Below, piece by piece: positions 1 through 5,332 of a stretch of 8,179 bases of DNA (its first letter is position 1; every line of letters starts with the position of its first letter). The DNA lies in assembly GCA_034437615.1 (NCBI GenBank), contig DAOTTW010000184.1, positions 1 through 8,179 on the forward strand. The letters are read 5' to 3'. Below the pieces are notes generated by a model that did no database searches, had not been told where the DNA came from, and was given only the letters and a program-made list of their open reading frames with translations. Source of the DNA: DAOTTW01 sp034437615 (GTDB lineage: Bacteria; Chloroflexota; Anaerolineae; Aggregatilineales; Phototrophicaceae). The translations under genes were made by a program, and so were the position numbers.

Positions 1-68
1 CAGCAGTAGGGCAAGCATCAGGCTTTTGACCTTTGCCCCCTGTGGGTTGTCTGCTAATTTACCTGCCT

Positions 69-551
69 ATGAGCGAGATATTGACCTTACAAGCTGCGCT
101 GCAACGGCGTCAGCACTACCGTGCTAGCAAGCAAACGCTGGTTTTCACCAATGGCGTCTTTGATTTGCTGCACGTCGGCCACCTGGATTACCTGGAAAAG
201 GCACGGGCGCTCGGTGATGCGCTCTTCGTGGGGCTGAATAGCGATGCCAGCACACGACGCCTGAAGGGACCGACGCGCCCCATCGTCCCACAGGCAGAGC
301 GTGCACGCCTGCTGGCGGCTCTGCGGCCTGTTACAGCCGTCATCGTGTTTGCAGACGACACGGCCATTCACCTACTGGAGCAACTGCAACCCGATATTTA
401 TGTGAAGGGCGGTGACTATGCCCACAAAACGCTGCCAGAGCGTGCGAGCGTCGAGCGTTACGCTGGCCGCGTTCACCTGATTGATTATCTGCCACACCAC
501 AGCAGCACGGGCTTAATCGCCAAAATTCAGGCGTTGCCACATGAAAGCTAG
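69..551 (+). CDS. rfaE2: RfaE2/HldE C-terminal-like nucleotidyltransferase
   Basis: A 160-residue protein of the cytidylyltransferase-like superfamily, standing alone rather than fused to a sugar kinase. The nucleotide-binding signature is clear: TNGVFDLLHVGHLDYL, with HVGH at about residues 35-38, then GLNSDASTRRLKG at 55-67. The motif VKGGDY (112-117) and a late SSTGLI (145-150) are typical of the RfaE domain II family, which adenylates D-glycero-beta-D-manno-heptose 1-phosphate to make ADP-heptose; TagD-type glycerol-3-phosphate cytidylyltransferases are the closest alternative. The length fits a free-standing RfaE2. The ATG at 69 is preferred over an in-frame TTG at 33 because residues before it (CLLIYLP) do not belong to the fold; no good Shine-Dalgarno precedes either start. 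The first 9 bases end in an in-frame TAG that may close an upstream gene. The family call is firm; the exact substrate is inferred. Confidence 0.88.
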   Translation: MSEILTLQAALQRRQHYRASKQTLVFTNGVFDLLHVGHLDYLEKARALGDALFVGLNSDASTRRLKGPTRPIVPQAERARLLAALRPVTAVIVFADDTAIHLLEQLQPDIYVKGGDYAHKTLPERASVERYAGRVHLIDYLPHHSSTGLIAKIQALPHES

Positions 552-604
552 CTAGCGGTTGACGACGCACCGTAACTACTCAGGTACGTGTCCCATTCTC
601 AGTC

Positions 605-756
605 GCCAGACGTTAAAACGTCCGGCTCCGGTAAGGACAAGCCTGCTCAAGCAGGCTGTATGCACCGTGCAATAGCCCCCTTCAGGGGGGTTGGCCCTGC
701 GGCAGCCGCTGGCTTTAGCCAGTGGCGACACACACAGACTGGCCTGAGCAGTCACC
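605..756. ncRNA. Hairpin-dense element, candidate structured RNA or IS200/IS605-type end remnant
   Basis: Five or more hairpins lie almost end to end. GACGTT-AA-AACGTC is at 609-622. A 7-bp stem AGCCTGC/GCAGGCT with a TCAA loop is at 640-657. TGCA-CCG-TGCA is at 661-671. CCCCC-TTCA-GGGGG is at 676-689. A 9-10 bp stem at 705-726 has a TTTA loop and one G-T pair (G708/T723). A weaker GACTG/CAGTC pair is near 738-754. An alternative GTCC/GGAC pairing spans 620-638. None is followed by a T-run, so they are not classic terminators. Stacked GC hairpins with TTTA or TTCA loops resemble the right ends and overlapping omega-RNAs of IS200/IS605 tnpB elements, but no tnpB was found beside it. The strand is uncertain; a readable frame crossing it from 588 is low-complexity and is not regarded as a protein. 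Confidence 0.35.
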
Positions 757-842
757 CAAACCCAAAGAAACCCAATAGGGCTACCCAAGATTTAATAGAG
801 CCAGGAAAGTTTATTAACAGGCCGGCGATATGCTCATGGCTA

Positions 843-871
843 TTGCACAGTGGCGCAAATACGACGACAAT
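843..871 (+). promoter_or_regulatory. Candidate sigma70-like promoter for the FAS1-PstS gene
   Basis: TTGCAC at 843-848 and GACAAT at 866-871 are separated by 17 bases, a good housekeeping-sigma spacing with moderate matches in both boxes. It would give a leader of about 110 nt that contains a small GCGGC-GGT-GCCGC hairpin at 898-910. The stretch 872-970 holds no other gene or motif that I can see. The call rests on sequence match alone. Confidence 0.35.
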
Positions 872-973
872 TTACGAATATGCAAGGGCGCATCCGGGCG
901 GCGGTGCCGCATCATCTATCGCTTAACCGTCATGTCCCCACAGCCTGCCACTGACTTTAAGCAAAGTATACGT

Positions 974-978
974 AGGAG
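974..978 (+). promoter_or_regulatory. Ribosome binding site of the FAS1-PstS gene
   Basis: AGGAG lies 9 bases before the ATG at 988, a near-ideal Shine-Dalgarno. It fixes the start, and the signal peptide that follows immediately agrees with it. Confidence 0.8.
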
Positions 979-987
979 TATCAGAAT

Positions 988-1788
988 ATGCAGAAGGTTC
1001 GTCTGATTACACTCGTACTCGTTATGAGCTTCTTCGTGTCGGTTACGAACGTTTTCGCCCAGAACGAGGGCACCATTGTTGATGTCGCATCCGGTGACGC
1101 AAATTTCTCCACGTTGGTCGATCTGATTACCGCTGCTGACCTGGCCGAAACGCTGAGCAGCGCAGGCCCCTTTACCGTGTTCGCCCCGACGAACGACGCC
1201 CTCGCTCAACTGCCTGGGTTCGCTGTGGATTACCTGCTGGCAAACCCGGACATGCTGGCAAACGTCCTGCTGTACCACGTGCTGCCTGCCGAAGTGCTGG
1301 CGGCTGACGTGACCAGCGGCACAGCGGCAACGGCGCTGGAGGGCCAGAGCATCAGCATCAGCGTTGATAGCACGGGCGTGACGGTTGACGGCGCAATCGT
1401 AACCGCCACCGACATAGCAGCCAGCAACGGCGTGATCCACGCGATTGACCGCGTGCTGATGCCTGACCTGACGCTGCCAGAAGTAGACGTACTGAGCGTC
1501 AGCGGCCCCATCGTCACCGCTGGTAGCTCCACCGTTGGCCCGTTGACGGAACGCATGGCCAACCGCTGGGAAGAAGCTGGCGCAATCGACGTGCCAACCG
1601 TTGACGTGATCGGCACTGGTGGGGGCTTCGACCGCTTCTGCGTGGCCGGTGAAACGGACATCAGCAACGCCAGCCGCCCGATCCGACCAGACGAAGTCGA
1701 AAGCTGCGCGAATTTCGAGCGGCTGACGCGGGTACGGATGCCCTGGCTGTCGTCGTCAGCAGCGAAAACGACTTCGTTACAGAGATAA
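988..1788 (+). CDS. Secreted FAS1 (fasciclin) domain plus N-terminal half of PstS-like phosphate-binding domain, frameshifted
   Basis: The protein opens with a signal peptide (residues 1-24, hydrophobic LITLVLVMSFFVSV, cleavage likely after NVFA-Q; no lipobox). A fasciclin/FAS1 domain follows at about 28-158, with both conserved boxes: FTVFAPTNDA (62-71) and NGVIHAIDRVLMP (147-159), plus the YHVLP between. From about residue 170 it becomes a PstS-type substrate-binding protein: AGSSTVGPLTERMA (178-191, the first phosphate-binding loop), GTGGGFDRFC (209-218), and ETDISNASRPI. Cys218 and Cys240 could form a disulfide. After ESC (238-240) the homology stops, and the frame runs through about 25 unrelated residues to TAA at 1786. 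The rest of the domain continues in another frame from about 1731. The repaired protein would be about 449 residues. FAS1 domains mediate adhesion and PstS-like domains bind phosphate; the joint role is unknown. No pst permease genes are nearby. Confidence 0.85.
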   Translation: MQKVRLITLVLVMSFFVSVTNVFAQNEGTIVDVASGDANFSTLVDLITAADLAETLSSAGPFTVFAPTNDALAQLPGFAVDYLLANPDMLANVLLYHVLPAEVLAADVTSGTAATALEGQSISISVDSTGVTVDGAIVTATDIAASNGVIHAIDRVLMPDLTLPEVDVLSVSGPIVTAGSSTVGPLTERMANRWEEAGAIDVPTVDVIGTGGGFDRFCVAGETDISNASRPIRPDEVESCANFERLTRVRMPWLSSSAAKTTSLQR

Positions 1789-2336
1789 GCACAGAGGAAC
1801 TGGTCCAACTTTTCAGCACCGCCGAAACCTGGAGCGATGTGCGCTCCGAATGGCCAGATGAACCCATCCAACGCTTCATCCCCGGTACGGATAGCGGCAC
1901 ATTCGATTTCTTCGTAGAAGCGGTCTTCGATGACGCCATCACGCCGATCCTCAGCGCCAGTAACCTGCAACTGAGCGAGGACGACAACGTGCTAGAAGCC
2001 GGTGTCGCCAGCAGCCGCTTCGCCATCGCCTTCTTCGGCTATGCCTACTACGTGAATAATCAGGACGAGCTGACCATCCTGACCATTGAGGGCATACCAC
2101 CAAACGCCAACACCGCCGAAGACGGCAGCTACCCACTAGCACGCCCGCTGTTCATCTACAGCGACCCCGAAATCGTCCGCGCCAAGCCGCAGGTCGCCGC
2201 GTTCATCAACTTCTACCTGACAAACGTGAACGAGGAGGTTTTGGCGGTGGGCTACTTCCCCGCCTCTGACCGCGCCCTGAACCTGGCCCGCCTCAACCTG
2301 CTGGCGGCCCAAGCTGGCTTCGGCGGCGATGATTAG
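1731..2336 (+). pseudogene. C-terminal half of PstS-like phosphate-binding domain, separated by a -1 frameshift
   Basis: Reading from 1731 in the third frame gives GTDALAVVVSSENDF, then EELVQLFSTAETWSDV, PGTDSGTFDFFVEAVF (the second phosphate-binding motif of PstS proteins) and a normal end: FINFYLTNVNEEVLAVGYFP. This is the exact continuation of the domain begun in the 988 frame. The break is equivalent to one missing base (or two extra) between about 1708 and 1731; restoring one G in the GGG at 1730-1732 would rejoin the frames as ...LTRGTDALAVV. The nearest ATG in this frame, at 1839, is inside the domain and has no ribosome site, so this is not an independent gene. Outside the break both halves look well kept, without stops or decay, so a recent mutation or a sequencing/assembly error is more likely than an old pseudogene. 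The stop is TAG at 2334. Confidence 0.8.
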
Positions 2337-2348
2337 CTAGGCCGTTTG

Positions 2349-2370
2349 CGGGCACCCGTCAGGGTGTCCG
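2349..2370. terminator. Hairpin in convergent intergenic gap, possible bidirectional terminator
   Basis: CGGGCACCC, loop GTCA, GGGTGTCCG forms a 9-bp stem with one G-T pair, 13 bases after the stop of the FAS1-PstS gene and 48 bases beyond the end of the opposing TPR gene. Its position suits ending both converging transcripts. There is no T-run on either side, so intrinsic termination is not assured. The right arm ends in GTCCG, as in the palindromic repeats near 5200 and 6280, so a distant relation to that family is possible. Confidence 0.4.
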
Positions 2371-2417
2371 TCGTCGTCCATTGCAGCCATCTACGTTTTC
2401 CTGTGCTGCCGGCCATG

Positions 2418-5039
2418 TCATGTGCTGCGTGCTACAATGCGCCCTAGCGCGTTGTAGCGCGTCTGCGCCTCCATACGGAAGGGCAGCGGGAAAACCTCAC
2501 TCCACGTCAACACAAATTCGTATTCACCCAACGCCGCCACAAAATCATTCTGTGCCTCGTAAATCTGTGCTCGCAGGTAGCGCCTGCTGACTGTATCAGC
2601 CGCACCAAGCGCCCGATTGACCGCATTCAGCGCGTCGCCATAGTTGCCCAGGTTAAAATGCGCCCGTGCCAGATATTCGTTCGCAATGGGGCGCGTCTCC
2701 GTAGATAAGCCCCCGGACAAGCTGTTGTTGAGCAAGCCAAGCGCACGGCGATACACCGCCTCCTGACCTGCCTCAGCTTGATCCAGCAAAATACGTGCCT
2801 GCAATAGCGTCAACTCAGCCTCGTCAATGGCGTTGCTGCCCTGCAAACGCTCTGTATCTGTGCGGGCAATGGCGTAATCCCCTGCTGCATAGGCTGCGTT
2901 CATGCGCCGCACGCGGATGTCAGCACGCCCGCCACTGATCGCCAACGCCTGCGATAGATCGTCTTGGGCCAGTTCATAGCGCCGCTGGTTCACATAGACA
3001 TCCGCACGCGCCAGCAGCGCATCCAGGTAGGCCGGGTCGGTTGGGCTGCCTGCTGCCAGCGCTAGCGTGTATTCGCGCAGCGCCTCGTTGGGTTTGTCTT
3101 CGCGTCGGCGTGCATCACCCAGCAACCGCCGCGCCGTCACGCTGTCCGGGTGATAGAACAGGTACGCCTCCGAGTAAATCACGCCCAGGCCAGGCTTGTC
3201 CTGTGCCAGCACCGTTTCCACGCGCAGGCGATGCGCGGGCCGTTCATGCGGGTTGATAAACAGCAACTCGTTGAGTTCTTGCAGCGCCGCGTCGTAACGT
3301 GCTTGCTCGAAGTAAATTTCAGCGCGGGCCATGCGCAGGCGTGTATCCACAAAGATCGTTGATGTGAAGCCGCTGGTTTGCGCTTCAAATAACACCGTGA
3401 GCGCCTGTGTGTAATCCCCGGCGATGCGATAGCGCTCTGCCAGCAACAAATGCGCGTCCACAAAGCGGCTGTCCGCTTGCAGCGCATTGCGCAGCCGCGT
3501 TTCTGCCGTCTGCAAGAATTCGTTGGCATCCGCGCTGCGCGTGCCCTGCTGTTCTATCAGGCGTCGTGCTTGGTACAAGTCCACACGCGCATAAGCCGTC
3601 TCAATCACAGGCCGCTGCTGCTGCTCTACACCACGATCTAACCAGGCTTGCTCGCCGTTCTGCACCGTCTGACGCGCTGTAGCCGGGTCGTCACGTTGCA
3701 GGTATAGCAGCGTCAGATAGTAATAGGGGATGAAGTCGCCGCGTGCACCCGTCGTTCGTCGTGCATCTTCCAGCAACGCTTCCGCACGGTCCAGCGCTTC
3801 TGTGCCACCCGTCTGCATCAGTTCCAGCGCTTGTTGCACGCCCATATCACCACCAAAGCGGCTCAGCAGGTAAATCGGCGTTTGTGATGGCGTGATGTTG
3901 GGGTCGTCGCTGCCGGGTGTGAGCGTGGGTAGCGGCGATGGGCTGGGCGTATAGGTGAGTTGTGGGCGCGGTGAGGGCGTCGGCGTGATACCGGGCGTTG
4001 AGGTCGGTGTGGCGGTCGGTGTCGGCGAGACGGTCCACGTCGGCGCGAAGATCGCACGCTGCACATCCGGGTTATTCAGCAGCACGCCACCACCCAGGCC
4101 AATCAGACCACCGAAGACCACCAGCGCGGCAATAGCCTGCTGCAAGCGCAGCGTGATGATGCGGCGTTCACCATAGCGGGCGCGTTGCTTGCGCTCCCAC
4201 TGCACATTGAGCGCATCCCGCTTCAGCACTTCGATGTAAGTGTGTGCGCGGCGGTCTGCTTCATCCTTAATGGCCTGCAACTGCCGAAAGTCCGGCGTCG
4301 GAATCCCGTTCAGGCCATCCGGCGGCGGCGGCAGCTTAGAGAACGCCGCGTAAATATCAACAGTCGGCGTCACGCGCTCCGGTGCTTCGATCAGCGCTTG
4401 CAGGCTCTCGATTTCTTCCGCTGTCGCATCCTCTAACGAGACATCCGCAAAGGCCGGACGCTGTTCGTCTGTTGTTTCCTCGGCTTCGGCGGCATCGACA
4501 CCTGCCGTAAATTCGTCGGCTGCTGCCAGCGTCTCAGCAAATGGCGATGTTTGCGGTAAGAACGCTTCATCGGCTTCTGTGTTTGCATCTGCTGTTATAG
4601 ATTGTGCCTGTGACGCAGCCCAAATTTCAGCCGTATCAAGGCGGCTGGGCTGTCGCTGCTTGCTGTCGTCGCTATCTGGTTGCGTTTCTGCTGCCTGCTC
4701 CGACTGCGCTTTTGGGGCTGCGTCTGCCGGTACGTTTTCAGTTGTCACGTCTTGCATGGGCGGCATGTTGCTGCGCAGCAATTCATCGACATCCAGCCCC
4801 ATTTTCCTGGCGGCGGCTAGCCCCTGCTTATGCTGCGGATTGATCGTCAGCAGGCGCTGTAAGGCGCTGCGCTGTTCCGTCTTATCGCGTGCAACGGTGG
4901 CCAGGCCAAACCAGGCGGCTTCGTTTTCCGGTTGCCGCTTGAGCACCTGCAAGAAGGCACGGCGGGCTAAATCCTTGTCGCCATTGCGGGCGGCTTTCAG
5001 CGCCCCTTGCAGCAATTTTTGCAATTGTTGCTCTGCCAC
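2418..5039 (-). CDS. Membrane-anchored TPR protein with Pro/Thr-rich linker
   Basis: 873 residues in four parts. Residues 1-80 are an N-terminal TPR-like helical module (ALKAARNGDKDLARRAFLQVLKRQPENEAAWFGLA). Residues 95-290 are an acidic, Ala/Glu/Thr-rich, probably disordered stretch ending in a basic segment (WERKQRARYGERR). A single membrane helix lies at about 298-322 (LQQAIAALVVFGGLIGLGGGVLL). A linker at about 333-388 is rich in SPTPTATPTSTP-type repeats, followed by an extended array of TPR-like helix pairs to the C terminus, with clear units such as YLARAHFNLGNYGDALNAVNRAL. Basic residues before the helix predict the N terminus inside and the large TPR array outside. The start is GTG at 5039, supported by AAGGGG (complement of 5048-5053) 8 bases upstream; an ATG nearby at 5047 is out of frame. 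TPR arrays bind proteins; the partner cannot be read from sequence. Transcribed divergently from the glycosyltransferase. Confidence 0.88.
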   Translation of the reverse strand: MAEQQLQKLLQGALKAARNGDKDLARRAFLQVLKRQPENEAAWFGLATVARDKTEQRSALQRLLTINPQHKQGLAAARKMGLDVDELLRSNMPPMQDVTTENVPADAAPKAQSEQAAETQPDSDDSKQRQPSRLDTAEIWAASQAQSITADANTEADEAFLPQTSPFAETLAAADEFTAGVDAAEAEETTDEQRPAFADVSLEDATAEEIESLQALIEAPERVTPTVDIYAAFSKLPPPPDGLNGIPTPDFRQLQAIKDEADRRAHTYIEVLKRDALNVQWERKQRARYGERRIITLRLQQAIAALVVFGGLIGLGGGVLLNNPDVQRAIFAPTWTVSPTPTATPTSTPGITPTPSPRPQLTYTPSPSPLPTLTPGSDDPNITPSQTPIYLLSRFGGDMGVQQALELMQTGGTEALDRAEALLEDARRTTGARGDFIPYYYLTLLYLQRDDPATARQTVQNGEQAWLDRGVEQQQRPVIETAYARVDLYQARRLIEQQGTRSADANEFLQTAETRLRNALQADSRFVDAHLLLAERYRIAGDYTQALTVLFEAQTSGFTSTIFVDTRLRMARAEIYFEQARYDAALQELNELLFINPHERPAHRLRVETVLAQDKPGLGVIYSEAYLFYHPDSVTARRLLGDARRREDKPNEALREYTLALAAGSPTDPAYLDALLARADVYVNQRRYELAQDDLSQALAISGGRADIRVRRMNAAYAAGDYAIARTDTERLQGSNAIDEAELTLLQARILLDQAEAGQEAVYRRALGLLNNSLSGGLSTETRPIANEYLARAHFNLGNYGDALNAVNRALGAADTVSRRYLRAQIYEAQNDFVAALGEYEFVLTWSEVFPLPFRMEAQTRYNALGRIVARST
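2428..2461. other. Long hairpin inside the 3' end of the TPR coding region
   Basis: CGTGCTACAATGCGC and GCGCGTTGTAGCGCG pair over 15 positions, including two G-T pairs, around a CCTA loop. It lies in the last codons of the TPR gene and ends 10 bases before its stop. With the hairpin at 2349-2370 it makes a second strong stem in the convergent zone, where it could stabilise the 3' end of the mRNA or slow transcription. The sequence is also coding (RYNALGRIVAR), so part of the symmetry may be chance. Confidence 0.45.
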
Positions 5040-5072
5040 GTATGCATCCCCTTGTTATCTGTCTGCCTGTGT

Positions 5073-5102
5073 ATTGTAGCCGAGAGTGACGCTTCTAACC
5101 AA
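5073..5102 (-). promoter_or_regulatory. Candidate promoter of the TPR gene
   Basis: On the minus strand TTGGTT (complement of 5097-5102) and TACAAT (complement of 5073-5078) are 18 bases apart, upstream of the GTG start at 5039 with a short leader carrying the AAGGGG ribosome site. The -10 has the context GGCTACAAT, like the GCTACAAT before the divergent glycosyltransferase. Confidence 0.5.
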
Positions 5103-5126
5103 AACAATCCTTGCCAGCACACGTCG

Positions 5127-5151
5127 GCGCAAATACTGCGGCAGTTTGCGC
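5127..5151. repeat. Bulged hairpin next to the palindromic repeat cluster
   Basis: GCGCAA pairs with TTGCGC (5127-5132 with 5146-5151). After a two-base bulge (5133-5134), ACTG pairs with CAGT around a CGG loop. It abuts the next palindrome at 5152 with no gap, forming a continuous set of stems through 5209. Confidence 0.55.
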
Positions 5152-5174
5152 ACGCGCCTCGGCGCGTCCCTACA
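5152..5174 (-). repeat. Modular palindromic repeat, copy 1 (minus orientation)
   Basis: Read on the minus strand: TGTAGGGAC, arm GCGCC, loop GA, arm GGCGC, then GT. The stem including the flanking AC/GT is 7 bp and perfect. The sequence just beyond (GCGCAAA) resembles the CCGCCAA that follows the other copies. It lies back to back with copy 2, 10 bases apart, so the shared GCGTCCCTACA / TGTAGGGACGC ends (5164-5174 and 5185-5195) also form an 11-bp inverted repeat. Confidence 0.65.
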
Positions 5175-5184
5175 AACGATACCC

Positions 5185-5214
5185 TGTAGGGACGCCATTC
5201 ATGGCGTCCGCCAA
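5185..5214 (+). repeat. Modular palindromic repeat, copy 2
   Basis: TGTAGGGAC (5185-5193), arm GCCAT, loop TC, arm ATGGC, then GTCCGCCAA (5206-5214). The inner stem is 9 bp and perfect (5190-5198 with 5201-5209). It has the same outer frame as copy 1 and the copy at 6263, but different paired arms. Its right part is duplicated in tandem at 5231. Confidence 0.7.
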
Positions 5215-5263
5215 AAATCAACCGAAAGTGCGCCATTCATGGCGTCCGCCAAAAATCAACCGA
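5193..5263 (+). repeat. 33-bp direct repeat, two identical copies, period 38
   Basis: Bases 5193-5225 and 5231-5263 are identical over 33 positions, each starting CGCCATTCATGGCG and ending AATCAACCGA, with a 5-base spacer AAGTG. The second copy lacks the GTAGGGAC left end, so it is a truncated tandem duplicate of the palindromic repeat and its right flank. Each copy keeps a CGCCAT-TC-ATGGCG stem. Two units with a 5-base spacer do not make a CRISPR array. Confidence 0.85.
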
Positions 5264-5281
5264 GATAAATACGCCACCCCT

Positions 5282-5290
5282 TGCTACAAT
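5282..5290 (+). promoter_or_regulatory. Candidate extended -10 promoter of the glycosyltransferase gene
   Basis: TGCTACAAT matches an extended -10 (TG, one base, TACAAT at 5285-5290). No convincing -35 is present at 16-18 bases upstream, where the end of the 33-bp repeat lies. Transcription would begin near 5297, giving a leader of about 35 nt. TTGC and GCAA flank the hexamer symmetrically. Confidence 0.45.
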
Positions 5291-5332
5291 GCAACATGAT
5301 ACGGCACATTCCCCAAATAACGGCTTATCACT

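Noticed and set aside
605..756. Known RNA classes (tRNA, 4.5S/SRP RNA, RNase P RNA, cobalamin riboswitch)
   Set aside because: Partial word matches such as GTCCGGCTCC and CCAGTGGC were considered, but the conserved core elements of each class are missing and the gene downstream does not fit a riboswitch of that type.
588..926. Open frame of 112 codons in the gap after the nucleotidyltransferase
   Set aside because: It runs through the hairpin cluster, has low-complexity composition, no ribosome site and no recognisable domain. The opposite strand also carries an open frame here, as expected from the repeats.
916..2142. Long minus-strand open frames opposite the FAS1-PstS gene
   Set aside because: They are antisense shadows of strongly biased codons; the plus strand has a signal peptide, a ribosome site and clear domain motifs.
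2433..2438. TACAAT on the plus strand as an antisense promoter at the TPR 3' end
   Set aside because: It is one arm of a 15-position hairpin, has no -35 box, and would transcribe into the end of a convergent gene.
3041..5079. Several plus-strand open frames opposite the TPR gene
   Set aside because: They are shadows of the 873-residue minus-strand gene, without ribosome sites or recognisable domains.
5193..5263. CRISPR-like array
   Set aside because: There are only two repeat units with a 5-base spacer and no cas genes; tandem duplication of a palindromic repeat explains it.
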